Positions 8,908 through 18,361 of a stretch of 64,000 nt of DNA are shown piece by piece. The stretch lies in the NCBI GenBank assembly GCA_018993265.1, contig JAGKSW010000100.1:1-64000 (forward strand), written 5' to 3'. Positions within the stretch are counted from its first letter, which is position 1. The number at the start of each line of letters is the position of its first letter. The DNA is from Nostoc sp. TH1S01. GTDB taxonomy: Bacteria > Cyanobacteriota > Cyanobacteriia > Cyanobacteriales > Nostocaceae. A model generated the notes under the pieces. It was not told the origin of the DNA, ran no database searches, and saw only the letters and a program-made list of their open reading frames with translations. The translations under genes were made by a program, and so were the position numbers.

Positions 8908-11904
8908 ATGACATATATTAAAAGTGCATTCCAAGAATTTATTACTAATTTAGAAGGCTTTGACCAATTACCTTCAGAAGTGATTGTTAACCTTTCCGAA
9001 AAACTAGAAGCTTGGCGCTACCGCATTGGACAGAAAATTATTGGCAACGAAACAATACCACAAAAAGTCATCTTTTTGTATGAAGGACAAGTACGCCTCT
9101 TAGGCTATGACCCGCAAACACAAGCTGTAGTTACTTTAAAGTTGCTCAAACCAGGAGCGGTGATTGGGGAAATTAGTTTCTTGCGTCAGGTGCCTTGTGA
9201 AATTGCGATCGCTTCTACAGAAGTGATATGTTTAGCATTGAGCATTGAAGAATATTCCCGCCTATTATCAGAATATCCAGCATTTGTTCACACTCGTCAA
9301 TATCGCAGCAATATTTCCGAAGTTTTTAGTGTTTTGGGTGTACAAGTAGCCAAACAAGCTAATGCTGTAGCGAATTTTCAAGAACTATCAGAACAAGCTT
9401 TATTAAGTGCTAGCATACATTACTTGTCACCGGGAAAAACTTCATCTTATCAGATAGATAGCAGCAGTATTTGGTTTGTTAGTGGTGGCGAAATTAAGAA
9501 TTTTGTCCCAGGTTCTCGCCTAGACTTAAGTAATGGAACAATAGAAGTTTCTGGGAGAAATCCTGCACGCTTAATTGGTTTTGAACCAGCAGATTTATCA
9601 TTTCTCGATAATTATTCTCAGACTGAAGAACTGTCTGTATATGATACACAAGCAAGCAATACAGATGAGTTAGATATTCCCTACGCACCGGAAGAAATTA
9701 CTCCGGTAGACTATTCAGGATCGAAAAAACAAAAACATCGAAAATACCCCTTTGTTCGTGGTACCGGAGAAGTAAATGCGACCTTTGCTTGTTTTCAAAT
9801 GCTGTCCAAGCATTTACAAATTCCTCTGCGTCGAGAAGTTGTACGTCGCATTTTATCTGAGCAAATTAAACGCCAAGGTAGTATATCTTTTCCCGCTTGT
9901 GCTTATATAGCAGAATTAATTGGTTTAAAAGCACAGTTAGTAGATTTACCAGCATCCACAATTGAACGTCTCCCCACACCAGCACTCATTCGTTATCAAG
10001 GCAATTTTGCCGTATTGTATGCAGCAGATGCACATCATGTTGTTGTTGGTGTGCCATCCCAAGGGATAGTACGCTGTAAACCAAAAGAATTGTTAGCAAA
10101 TTTAGAACTCGAAGAAGGTAATTACCAGCCACAAATGCGGGTGTTACTGCTAAGTGCTACCAAAGAAACGCCACAAGAAAGATTTGGCGTATCGTGGTTT
10201 TTACCTTACTTGTCACGCTACCGTCGAGTGCTAATTGAAGTATTTATTGCTTCGTTTTTTGTACAGTTAGCGCAACTAGCAAACCCACTGGTTATTCAGT
10301 TAATTATCGACAAAGTAATTGTCCAAAACAGTATTAGTACCTTGAACGTTTTGGGAGCATTACTGTTAGTAGTGGGACTATTTGAAGCGATAATTGGGAC
10401 TTTGCGGACTTACCTATTCGTTGATACTACCAACCGTATTGATATGGGGTTGGGTTCGCAGATTATTGACCACTTATTAAGATTACCACTGCGCTATTTT
10501 GAACGCCGTCCAGTGGGCGAATTATCAACCAGAATTAATGAGTTAGAGAATATTCGCCAGTTTTTGACAGGGACAGCATTGACTGTCGGGTTAGATGCGT
10601 TATTTTCTGTGGTTTATATTGTTGTCATGCTGTTTTACAGTTGGCAACTTACCTTAGTAGGTTTAGGGACAATTCCCATATTTGTGATTATTACTTTAAT
10701 CGCCTCACCCACAATTAGTAAACAGTTACGCAACAAAGCCGAACGCAACGCCGAAACCCAGTCGTATTTAGTTGAGGTGATGTCTGGTATTCAAACAGTG
10801 AAAGCGCAAAATATCGAATTGCGATCGCGCTTTTCCTGGCAAGAGCGTTATGCTCGTTATGTTGGGGCAGGATTTAAAACTGTTGTGACTTCTACCTTGG
10901 CTAATTCTACTAGTAACTTCCTGAATAAACTCAGCAGTTTATTAGTTTTATGGGTGGGTGCTTATTTAGTTTTGCAAGGTGAACTGACATTAGGTGAATT
11001 AATCGCTTTTCGGATTATTTCTGGTTATGTTACCAGCCCAATTTTACGTTTAGCCCAACTCTGGCAAAACTTCCAAGAAACGGCTTTATCTTTAGAACGA
11101 TTAAGTGATATTGTCGATACCCCAGAAGAAGGCGAAGCAGACAGAGGTAATATTCCCTTACCAGCCATTGACGGTACCGTTAAATTTGAAAATGTTTCCT
11201 TCCGCTTTAACCCCAATGGCCCCTTACAACTAACTAATATTAATCTGGAATTTCAGGCAGGACAATTTGTGGGCATTGTCGGGCAGAGTGGCTCAGGTAA
11301 AAGTACGATGATGAAATTACTGCTGCGACTATATGATGTGGAGTCGGGCAGAATTTTAATTGATGGTTATGATATTGCCAAAGTCGAACTTTACTCTTTA
11401 AGAAGACAAATAGGTGTAGTTCCCCAAGAAACACTGTTGTTTGACGGGACAGTACAAGAAAATATTGCTTTAACGAACCCAGAAGCAACTACCGAAGAAA
11501 TTATTGAAGCAGCGCGAGTAGCTTGCGCCCATGAATTTATTATGGGCTTACCCAACGGTTACAATACCCGTGTTGGTGAAAGAGGTGCGGGACTTTCTGG
11601 GGGACAAAGACAAAGAATTGCGATCGCTCGTTCTGTACTCCAACGACCTAAACTGCTAGTCTTAGATGAGGCTACTAGTGCCTTAGATTACCCCACAGAA
11701 CGCCAAGTTTGTTTAAACTTAGCCAAAGCCTTTCAAGGTAGTACAGTATTTTTCATTACCCACCGCCTCAACACTGTCAGCCATGCAGATACCATTGTTG
11801 TCATGGATGCAAGCCGAGTCATAGAACAAGGAAGTCATCAAGAATTAATGGCTGCTAATGGTCATTATTATTACCTCTATCAACAGCAAGAAGTTAATTT
11901 GTAA
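8908..11904 (+). CDS. CNBD-C39-like-ABC type I secretion exporter (HlyB-like)
   Basis: Inner-membrane ABC exporter (998 aa) for a type I secretion system. In order: a cyclic-nucleotide-binding-like domain (about residues 15-125), a linker, a C39-like domain (about 285-405), an ABC transmembrane domain (about 430-720), and an ABC ATPase with Walker A GQSGSGKST, Q-loop VPQE, signature LSGGQRQR, Walker B LLVLDEATSALD and the switch His in ITHR. The C39-like domain reads NATFACFQML where peptidases have DCGxACLxML, so the catalytic Cys is Ala and leader cleavage is unlikely; such domains usually bind C-terminally signalled substrates. HetC and Synechocystis sll1180 share this general layout. It forms an operon with the HlyD gene 65 bp downstream. 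No substrate gene or TolC is in the window. Confidence 0.92.
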   Translation: MTYIKSAFQEFITNLEGFDQLPSEVIVNLSEKLEAWRYRIGQKIIGNETIPQKVIFLYEGQVRLLGYDPQTQAVVTLKLLKPGAVIGEISFLRQVPCEIAIASTEVICLALSIEEYSRLLSEYPAFVHTRQYRSNISEVFSVLGVQVAKQANAVANFQELSEQALLSASIHYLSPGKTSSYQIDSSSIWFVSGGEIKNFVPGSRLDLSNGTIEVSGRNPARLIGFEPADLSFLDNYSQTEELSVYDTQASNTDELDIPYAPEEITPVDYSGSKKQKHRKYPFVRGTGEVNATFACFQMLSKHLQIPLRREVVRRILSEQIKRQGSISFPACAYIAELIGLKAQLVDLPASTIERLPTPALIRYQGNFAVLYAADAHHVVVGVPSQGIVRCKPKELLANLELEEGNYQPQMRVLLLSATKETPQERFGVSWFLPYLSRYRRVLIEVFIASFFVQLAQLANPLVIQLIIDKVIVQNSISTLNVLGALLLVVGLFEAIIGTLRTYLFVDTTNRIDMGLGSQIIDHLLRLPLRYFERRPVGELSTRINELENIRQFLTGTALTVGLDALFSVVYIVVMLFYSWQLTLVGLGTIPIFVIITLIASPTISKQLRNKAERNAETQSYLVEVMSGIQTVKAQNIELRSRFSWQERYARYVGAGFKTVVTSTLANSTSNFLNKLSSLLVLWVGAYLVLQGELTLGELIAFRIISGYVTSPILRLAQLWQNFQETALSLERLSDIVDTPEEGEADRGNIPLPAIDGTVKFENVSFRFNPNGPLQLTNINLEFQAGQFVGIVGQSGSGKSTMMKLLLRLYDVESGRILIDGYDIAKVELYSLRRQIGVVPQETLLFDGTVQENIALTNPEATTEEIIEAARVACAHEFIMGLPNGYNTRVGERGAGLSGGQRQRIAIARSVLQRPKLLVLDEATSALDYPTERQVCLNLAKAFQGSTVFFITHRLNTVSHADTIVVMDASRVIEQGSHQELMAANGHYYYLYQQQEVNL

Positions 11905-11969
11905 TGAAATGACTCAAGAGTCAATCGTCAATAGTCAATCACTAATTATTAATCAAGGGTAAAACTACT

Positions 11970-13553
11970 ATGACTCAAGTTAATGGTAATCGGCTCAATG
12001 GCAATAATGGTAACGGCAAACATCATACAGAAAATACTACAGAATCCCCAGTATTAACATCTGCAAATAAAGTTTCGCAACAGCCTTTAATTAATCAAAA
12101 ATTTGATAACTTTGAGCAGTCTGTTGTCTTACGTCAATCTCCAGTTTGGTCACGGACAATTATGTTGACCTTGATAGCATTAGCTGGGTTTGGTATTGCT
12201 TGGGCTTGTATTGCCAAAATCGAGCAAGTTGTCCCCGCGACTGGTCAATTAAAACCCCAAGGAACAGTCAAAGAAGTCCAAGCACCAGTCAATGGCGTAG
12301 TCAAAGAAATCTATGTTAAAGATGGACAAAAAGTCAACAAAGGAGACTTACTACTAACCTTTGAAACTGTTGCGACTGTCGCAGAATTAAATTCATTAAT
12401 TCAAGTTCGCAATAGTTTAATTAGAGAAAACCAAATTTATCGCCGTTTGATGAGTTCTAGTTATACTGTTGGCTCGGAACTAGAATTTTTACGGAGTAAA
12501 TTACCAACAGATGCTGTCTTTTTGTTGAAAAGTCGCGCCGCCTTAGTTGCTGAAAATGAATTGTTACGTAAAGAATTAAGAAATTCAACAACTACTCAAG
12601 GACTAGGAGTAGATGAACAACAACGTTTGCAAGTGTCTAAGTTAGAATTAGCTACTCGTGCCAATGCAGCACAGTTAGAAGTTGAAAAAATTAAAAAACA
12701 ACTCACACAAAATCAAGTAAAAATAGCTGACACTCAGTCTAGTTTAGCTATTCAAAAGCAGATTTTAGATAGACTGAAAACCTTAGCTGAAGAAGGTGGC
12801 GTTTCTCAGTTGCAGTATCTAAACCAGCAACAACAAGTACAAACGCTGCAAGCAGAAGTTGCCCAACTACAAGAAGAAGAAAAACGCCTCAAATATGACA
12901 TAGAAAAGGGACGGCAACAATTAACTAATACTGTGGCGGTATCTGGCAAAAATGTTTTAGAAAAAATCTCAGAAAATAAACAAAGAATCGCTGACATTGA
13001 TAGCCAGTTTATCAAAATTGTTATAGAAAACGAACAGCGTTTAGCAGATATTAGCAGCAAAATTTCTCAGGCTCAACTAAACCTCAGATATCAGGAACTA
13101 CGCGCTCCTGTAAGTGGAACAGTTTTTGATTTACAAGCAAAAAATCCTGGTTTTGTAGCGAATTCAACGCAAAAATTACTGCAAATTGTCCCCAACGATA
13201 AGTATATTGCTGAAGTATTTATTACTAATCAAGATATTGGGTTCGTGCGGGAAGGTATGAAGGCAGATGTGAGAATTGATTCTTTCCCTTTCAGCGAATT
13301 TGGTGATATTAAAGGAGAATTAGTTTCTGTAGGTTCTGATGCTTTACCACCCGATGAAACTCATAAATTTTACCGATTCCCCGCCAGAGTATCCTTAGAT
13401 AAGCAAGCACTAGAAATGAATGGTAAACAACTACCATTGCAGTCTGGAATGTCAATCACAGCTAATATTAAGGTACGTGAAGAAAGAACAGTGATGAGTC
13501 TGTTTACTGAGTTGTTTACCAAACAGGTTGAAAGTTTAAAGGAAGTTCGTTAA
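11970..13553 (+). CDS. HlyD-family membrane fusion protein
   Basis: Periplasmic adaptor (527 aa) linking the upstream ABC exporter to an outer-membrane TolC-like channel. A short Asn-rich cytoplasmic N-terminus is followed by one transmembrane helix (about residues 65-85), a split biotinyl-lipoyl domain (GQLKPQGTVKEVQAPVNGVV, then LRAPVSGTVFDL), long coiled coils (about 160-360) and a C-terminal beta-barrel region. Length and order are typical of HlyD. It lies 65 bp after the exporter on the same strand, with no promoter or terminator evident between. Confidence 0.92.
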   Translation: MTQVNGNRLNGNNGNGKHHTENTTESPVLTSANKVSQQPLINQKFDNFEQSVVLRQSPVWSRTIMLTLIALAGFGIAWACIAKIEQVVPATGQLKPQGTVKEVQAPVNGVVKEIYVKDGQKVNKGDLLLTFETVATVAELNSLIQVRNSLIRENQIYRRLMSSSYTVGSELEFLRSKLPTDAVFLLKSRAALVAENELLRKELRNSTTTQGLGVDEQQRLQVSKLELATRANAAQLEVEKIKKQLTQNQVKIADTQSSLAIQKQILDRLKTLAEEGGVSQLQYLNQQQQVQTLQAEVAQLQEEEKRLKYDIEKGRQQLTNTVAVSGKNVLEKISENKQRIADIDSQFIKIVIENEQRLADISSKISQAQLNLRYQELRAPVSGTVFDLQAKNPGFVANSTQKLLQIVPNDKYIAEVFITNQDIGFVREGMKADVRIDSFPFSEFGDIKGELVSVGSDALPPDETHKFYRFPARVSLDKQALEMNGKQLPLQSGMSITANIKVREERTVMSLFTELFTKQVESLKEVR

Positions 13554-13616
13554 TGCTGTTGAAAAAGACGAAGGTCAACAACAGTAATGTTTTGGCCTTC
13601 TGTCTATTGATATAAA

Positions 13617-14087
13617 TCAATGTGATATTAAAAACTTCTCCATTGCATAATTAATAAAGGTTTCCCCCCTTCGTTCTACTTGTTGTTCTCTGAGAATCGA
13701 GAATCCCTTATGTAAGAAAAATGGTTTGGCAGTGATACTTGCTTCAACATGCAGGCGATTAAGTCTTAATTCTTTAGCTTTGTCCTCAATTGCCGCATAA
13801 ATTTTACTACCAACGCCCATTCGCTGATAATTTTTATGACAGTAGAAGCAATCTATATGCCCATTGAATTCTAATTCGCCAAAGCCTGCGATTACACCTT
13901 GGTTATCAGCAACGTATGTAAATCTTTCTGAACAAATTTTTGCCCAGTCTCTAAAATAAATATCATTTGGCGCCCAAGCTGCGACTTGATTTTTTGAGTA
14001 GTCGTTAATATTAACTTGACGTACTGTGTCGTGGAATAATTGCGCTATTTGTTCTGCATCTTGCGGCTGAAACAATCGGATTTTCAT
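13617..14087 (-). CDS. GNAT-family N-acetyltransferase
   Basis: Small acyl-CoA-dependent acetyltransferase (156 aa). The acetyl-CoA-binding motif is visible as YQRMGVGSKIYAAIE (about residues 88-102), following an antiparallel sheet pattern. The opening MKIRLFQPQDAEQIAQLFHDTV resembles YafP/PhnO-like GNAT proteins. Substrate unknown. It is convergent with hlyD and divergent from the DUF427 gene. Confidence 0.88.
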   Translation of the reverse strand: MKIRLFQPQDAEQIAQLFHDTVRQVNINDYSKNQVAAWAPNDIYFRDWAKICSERFTYVADNQGVIAGFGELEFNGHIDCFYCHKNYQRMGVGSKIYAAIEDKAKELRLNRLHVEASITAKPFFLHKGFSILREQQVERRGETFINYAMEKFLISH

Positions 14088-14160
14088 AACAGCATTTACG
14101 CTCTTAGTGTACCTTTACGGTAAAGTAAAGGCGATCGCATATTTATTTTTACCTACTTGT

Positions 14161-14658
14161 ATGGTTTTTCCTCAACGCATCGAACCTGCACCCGGACAAG
14201 AATCAGTATGGGATTATCCCCGTCCCCCGCGCTTAGAACCTACCAACAAACACATACAGATAATTTTTAATGGCGTAACCATTGCAGATACCCACAACGC
14301 TAAACGTGTATTAGAAACCAGCCATCCGCCTTCTTACTACCTTCCCCCTGAAGATATCAAAATGGAATACCTCATATCAGTACCGCAATCTAGTTTTTGC
14401 GAGTGGAAAGGACGCGCAGGCTATTACACGATTCGTGTCGGCGATAAAGAAGCGCAAAACGCGGCTTGGTATTATCCCAGCCCAACATCAGCTTTTGCAT
14501 CTATTCAAGATCATGTAGCTTTTTATGCTCATTTAATGGATGTTTGTTATGTAGATGGTGAAAAAGTACAACCACAACCAGGAAACTTCTACGGTGGTTG
14601 GGTTACTAGTGATATTGTCGGGCCATTTAAAGGCGGGCCTGGTACTTGGGGATGGTGA
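14161..14658 (+). CDS. DUF427 domain protein
   Basis: Small soluble protein (165 aa) with a DUF427 domain, a compact beta fold of unknown biochemical role. Landmarks are the internal VRVFNG-like segment IIFNGVTIADT, ETSHPPSYYLPPEDI, the CEWKGRAGYY motif (near residue 80) and the C-terminal GGPGTWGW. A GTG at 14107 would add 18 residues, but the ATG at 14161 matches the usual N-terminus (MVFPQRIEPAPGQESVWDYP). Monocistronic as far as can be seen. Confidence 0.85.
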   Translation: MVFPQRIEPAPGQESVWDYPRPPRLEPTNKHIQIIFNGVTIADTHNAKRVLETSHPPSYYLPPEDIKMEYLISVPQSSFCEWKGRAGYYTIRVGDKEAQNAAWYYPSPTSAFASIQDHVAFYAHLMDVCYVDGEKVQPQPGNFYGGWVTSDIVGPFKGGPGTWGW

Positions 14659-14713
14659 ATTGTTAAGTTAAAAAACTCTCTAACCTATCACCTGTAACCT
14701 GTCACCTATAACC

Positions 14714-14825
14714 CAATACAGTTCAGTTAAGACTAAAACTCTTTGTTAAAGTCATTTTTTTTAACGAACCGCAAAGAGCGCAAAGAGCGCGAAGAGAAGA
14801 AAAAATTACTAACTGAACCGTATTG
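14714..14825. mobile_element. MITE-like element with 16-bp terminal inverted repeats
   Basis: A 112-bp segment whose ends, CAATACAGTTCAGTTA and TAACTGAACCGTATTG, are inverted repeats with one mismatch. The core holds the AACCGCAAAGAGCGCAAAG motif common in cyanobacterial intergenic repeats. A 21-bp stretch of the left end and its flank recurs exactly, inverted, at 36991-37011. Confidence 0.7.
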
Positions 14826-14842
14826 ACCTATAACCTACTCAA

Positions 14843-14993
14843 AACAACAACACCCAAGCTTCTACTCACTTAGCGATTTCCTCAAATAAATCATTCATCT
14901 TAGGCTTTTACTGATTTACATTTAACTATCAGTAATAACGCCTCAGTTTACACACAGGAGGAAATATTAGTGTTCGAGTTGGGTGTTGTTGTT
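14843..14993. repeat. 15-bp exact inverted repeat pair
   Basis: AACAACAACACCCAA at 14843-14857 is the exact reverse complement of TTGGGTGTTGTTGTT at 14979-14993. The second arm falls inside the possible leader ORF, so pairing in RNA would enclose its ribosome site and start codon. Confidence 0.6.
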
Positions 14994-15041
14994 AATACGA
15001 GACAGATTGAAATTAAACAGCGTTTTTTACCTCTTAACTAA
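14970..15041 (+). CDS. Possible 23-codon leader ORF
   Basis: A GTG-started ORF of 23 codons is preceded by CAGGAGGAAAT, the strongest Shine-Dalgarno match in this intergenic region. It reads FELGVVVNTRQIEIKQRF after the start. Not recognised. It could be a leader peptide or a chance ORF; it lies 445 bp upstream of the permease. Confidence 0.3.
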   Translation: MFELGVVVNTRQIEIKQRFLPLN

Positions 15042-15249
15042 TTTGAACATTGGCTGTTAATCTGCCAGGGAAGCTTTTCAACTTCAATTATTAATTTATC
15101 ACAGCTAAATCAAGAGTATTAGCTTTGATACTAAAGTTTACTATTAGACTTTTAACACTTACAAATATGTGGATAAATGTTAAGTCTTAATTTATTAGCA
15201 AGTTGGGTTCCGCCTCATTACACCCAAGTTACGCAATTTTATGAAATAG

Positions 15250-15278
15250 ATACCCGGCTTGTTTAGCAAGTCGGGTAT
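15250..15278 (+). promoter_or_regulatory. 12-bp stem hairpin upstream of SLC13 permease
   Basis: ATACCCGGCTTG pairs with CAAGTCGGGTAT through 12 bp (one G-U) around the 5-nt loop TTTAG. No long U-run follows, so it may be a leader or attenuator structure and not a simple terminator. Confidence 0.5.
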
Positions 15279-15326
15279 TTGGAGTGAGTATGAGATTGAC
15301 GACGTGAGTCAACTGCCGATGGTTTC

Positions 15327-15342
15327 ATGAGACTTTTCTCAT
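15327..15342. promoter_or_regulatory. Operator-like palindrome ATGAGA-N4-TCTCAT
   Basis: ATGAGACTTTTCTCAT lies 144 bp upstream of the SLC13 permease. Its arms equal those of the perfect palindromes at 20368-20395 (before the porin) and 22615-22630 (before the histidine kinase). Probably a shared regulator-binding site. Confidence 0.55.
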
Positions 15343-15485
15343 TTTTCCTTAATTATCCTCTCATAAAGGTCGAATTAAATTTAGATTAAGCCAAAGTTAA
15401 ACCATACTGATTCAAACTGTACTTTTTGCCAGGGGGTACATATACAAACAATTTTGTGTAAATAAATACAAGCAAAAGCTAGAAA

Positions 15486-16949
15486 ATGAAACTAAATATA
15501 GATAAATCCAGGCATATCCCTATAAATCCTTTATTAATGAGATTTAGCGTGTCTTTTCGCCGTTCAAGTCCTTGGCAGATTAAATCACTTGTAGCAATAT
15601 TTTTAACTTCTCTATCGGGAGTATTAGTATTTATACCACAAGGTTTATCTATACAAGGACGGTTGACAATATTTGTATTTCTCCTAGCTGTTATTTTGTG
15701 GTCAACAACCTCAATTAATGCTGGTTATGTAGCTTTATTTTCTGTGCTGTTGTTGCTGTTAACTGGAGGCATTTCTCAAGCACAATTTTTTGAGTCTTTG
15801 GGTTCTGATGTTGTCTGGTTAATGATAGGTGCGTTTATTTTAGGGGGTGCAGTTAAGCAAACAGGTTTAGCTACACGACTGACTCAAATAGTGGCTGCAA
15901 AAGCACACAATGTCAGCAGTTTATTTTGGTTACTGACGACAGTTTTAATTCCCCTATCGTTTTTAATTCCCTCGACTTCGGGACGCGCTGCTGTTACCCA
16001 TCCGATTTTTCGCAGCGTCGCCAATGCTACGGAGGATCAACGAATTCGTCGGGCGATCGCATTATTAATGCCCACTGTGATTCTAGTCTCTACCATCGTT
16101 TCTCTCACAGGCGCAGGTTCGCATTTAGTCGCTCAAGATTTATTACAAGAAATTTCCGATACCAGTATTTCTTTTAGCCAGTGGTTGCTTTATGGCTTAC
16201 CTTTTGGAGTTGTTGCTAGTTACGCCTCTTGCTGGGTAATCATGCGGTTGTTTTTAGATAAACAACGCTTGCAACAAAAGTTAAATGTGGAATATCTGCA
16301 AACAGAATCTTTATCTATGCCAGAACGCAAAACATTATGGATTGTTTTGTTAATGTTGGCACTGTGGATCACTGAACAATGGCATGGGTTAGAAATTGCT
16401 ACTGTCACCGTCATTGGTGCAATGATTCTCACCGCGCCTAATTTTGGGGTAATTCAATGGAAAGATGCTGTCAAAGCTGTTTCATGGAATCTAATTATTT
16501 TTGTCGGTGCAACTTTAGTATTAGGCAAAGCATTAATCAGTTCTGGTGTTTCGGGATGGTTGATTAATAATATTTTTCAATTTAGTGACATCAACAGTGC
16601 CAAATCTCACTTCTTGATTTTGCTAATAATTGCCATTATTTCTCTCACTTCTCACATATACATGACTTCTCACACCGCTAGAGCAGCAGCTTTAGTTCCG
16701 CCGTTGCTTTACCTCGCTAACAGTTTAAATATTAATCCTGTCGCTGTCTTATTTCTTAGCACTTTGGGTATGGACTATTGCCTGACTTTTCCTGTCAGTT
16801 CTAAAGCATTAATGGTTTATCAAGATGCAGACGAAGGCTTTAAAACCACAGATTTACTCCGGTTAAGTTCAGTGATGATTTTGATCCACTTGGCTTTAAT
16901 TCTGGTGTTTTACTACACCTGGTGGCGTTGGGTAGGATTATCTCTCTAA
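15486..16949 (+). CDS. SLC13/DASS-family anion permease
   Basis: Polytopic membrane transporter (487 aa, about 12 hydrophobic segments) of the divalent-anion:Na+ symporter superfamily, which imports dicarboxylates, sulfate or similar anions. Helix-breaking repeats with conserved Ser/Thr are visible in SLTSHIYMTSHTARAAALVPP (about residues 384-404) and IPSTSGRAAVTHPIF (about 160-175). Glycerate kinase follows 64 bp downstream on the same strand, so an organic acid feeding that enzyme is a plausible substrate, but this is inference. The leader contains the ATGAGA-N4-TCTCAT motif shared with the two-component cluster. Confidence 0.85.
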   Translation: MKLNIDKSRHIPINPLLMRFSVSFRRSSPWQIKSLVAIFLTSLSGVLVFIPQGLSIQGRLTIFVFLLAVILWSTTSINAGYVALFSVLLLLLTGGISQAQFFESLGSDVVWLMIGAFILGGAVKQTGLATRLTQIVAAKAHNVSSLFWLLTTVLIPLSFLIPSTSGRAAVTHPIFRSVANATEDQRIRRAIALLMPTVILVSTIVSLTGAGSHLVAQDLLQEISDTSISFSQWLLYGLPFGVVASYASCWVIMRLFLDKQRLQQKLNVEYLQTESLSMPERKTLWIVLLMLALWITEQWHGLEIATVTVIGAMILTAPNFGVIQWKDAVKAVSWNLIIFVGATLVLGKALISSGVSGWLINNIFQFSDINSAKSHFLILLIIAIISLTSHIYMTSHTARAAALVPPLLYLANSLNINPVAVLFLSTLGMDYCLTFPVSSKALMVYQDADEGFKTTDLLRLSSVMILIHLALILVFYYTWWRWVGLSL

Positions 16950-17013
16950 TTCTTCCCCATCTCTCTAAATTTAACGACAAAAAAAGCGGCTGGATTGCCG
17001 CAGGAAAATAATA

Positions 17014-18264
17014 ATGACACTAAACATTTTAATCGCTCCTTCTGGATTTAAAGAAAGTCTAGATGCAGAACAAGTTGCTGACTGCATTGCTACAGGTATC
17101 ACCAGAGTTATACCCGATGTAAATATTTGCAAAGCACCTTTAGTAGATGGCGGTGAAGGCTTTACCAAAACCTTAGTTGCAGCTACAGGTGGAACCTTGC
17201 ATCACTTGGAAGTAACTGGCCCTGTAGGACAAAAAGTACAATCTCACTTTGGCTTTTTAGGTGGAACTATTAAAAAAACCGCAGTGTTAGAAATGGCGGC
17301 TGCTGCTGGGTTGCGGCTGGTACCTACTGATATGCGAAATCCCATGATAACAACCACTTATGGAGTAGGTGAGTTAATTAAGACTGCTTTAGATGCTGGT
17401 GCAGAACGCATTTTAGTTGGTTGTGGTGATTCTGGCACGAATGATGGTGGTGCGGGGATGGCGCAAGCTTTGGGGGTGAAGTTGCTAGATGAGAATGGTA
17501 ATGAGTTAGGTTTGGGTTGCAGTGAATTAGTTAAACTCCAACGCATAGATTTATCTACAAAGGACTCTCGTTTAAATCAAATTCAGATTGATGTTGCTTG
17601 CAATTGGCATAATCTTTTGTGTGGTGAAAAAGGGGTTGCGAGAGTTTTCGGCCCGCAAAAAGGCGCATCTGCTGAAACGGTAGAGAAAATGGCTTTCGCA
17701 TTAGAACACTACGCTGCGGTTATCAAAGCAGATTTGGGTTTGGATGTGCGAGAAATGCCTGGTAGTGGTGCTTCTGGTGGTTTGGGTACTGGCTTGCACG
17801 CCTTAATCGGCGCGAAATTACACCCACGCTACGATATTGTGATGCAGTATTTAGAATTAGATAATTTAATTCCTCAAGCTGATTTGGTGATTACAGCAGA
17901 AGGTTGCATTGATTTTCAAACGCCACGGGGTAAAATTCCGGCGGAAGTTGCTAAACGTGCCAAGCGTTATCAATTACCAGTGATTGCATTAGTTGGGACG
18001 ATTGGCGAAGGTGCAGAAATTAATTTTCAGCAAGGAATAGACTATTTCAATAGTATTTTGACTCATCCTTGTCAATTAAATGAGGCGATTTCTCAAACAG
18101 AAATTTTGTTAACTAATGCGGCTGAACAAGTAGCAAGGTTGTTGTTAGTTGGGAAGCAAATTAGACGTTATCAAGATTTACGTAAGGGGAATAAAACGAA
18201 CCACAGAGGACGCAGAGTTTCCGAGAGTCTGTTAGTGACTTCGAGCTATAAAAATATCAGTTAG
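17014..18264 (+). CDS. glxK: Glycerate kinase (GlxK/GarK family)
   Basis: ATP-dependent glycerate kinase giving phosphoglycerate. The family N-terminus LIAPSGFKESLDAEQVA, the VDGGEGF motif (about residue 46), GCGDSGTNDGGAGMAQALG (about 137-155) and the C-terminal TAEGCIDFQTPRGKIP segment are all present. Cells use it to return glycerate from photorespiration or uptake to glycolysis. At 416 aa it exceeds the usual ~380: the last ~25 residues come from a dispersed AACGAACCACAGAGGACGCAGAG-like repeat that displaced the original stop. It is probably co-transcribed with the SLC13 permease and ends at a strong intrinsic terminator. Confidence 0.9.
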   Translation: MTLNILIAPSGFKESLDAEQVADCIATGITRVIPDVNICKAPLVDGGEGFTKTLVAATGGTLHHLEVTGPVGQKVQSHFGFLGGTIKKTAVLEMAAAAGLRLVPTDMRNPMITTTYGVGELIKTALDAGAERILVGCGDSGTNDGGAGMAQALGVKLLDENGNELGLGCSELVKLQRIDLSTKDSRLNQIQIDVACNWHNLLCGEKGVARVFGPQKGASAETVEKMAFALEHYAAVIKADLGLDVREMPGSGASGGLGTGLHALIGAKLHPRYDIVMQYLELDNLIPQADLVITAEGCIDFQTPRGKIPAEVAKRAKRYQLPVIALVGTIGEGAEINFQQGIDYFNSILTHPCQLNEAISQTEILLTNAAEQVARLLLVGKQIRRYQDLRKGNKTNHRGRRVSESLLVTSSYKNIS

Positions 18265-18294
18265 TAATTTACAGCTAATCTGAATTGAAATATT

Positions 18295-18336
18295 TCCCCA
18301 AAATTTACTATTTATCTGTTGATTTTGGGGATTTTT
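18295..18336 (+). terminator. Intrinsic terminator of the permease/glycerate-kinase unit
   Basis: TCCCCAAAAT and ATTTTGGGGA form a 10-bp stem with a 17-nt loop, followed immediately by TTTTT. Located 30 bp after the glycerate kinase stop. Confidence 0.85.
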
Positions 18337-18361
18337 GAATGTGTATAAATCAGGAGTAGTT

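Larger units (their letters stand above)
14659..15485. other. 827-bp intergenic leader region
   Basis: No established gene. It contains an inverted-repeat element (14714-14825), a 15-bp inverted repeat pair (14843-14857 / 14979-14993), a possible 23-codon ORF with a good ribosome site (14970-15041), a hairpin (15250-15278) and an operator-like palindrome (15327-15342) before the SLC13 permease. Confidence 0.6.
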
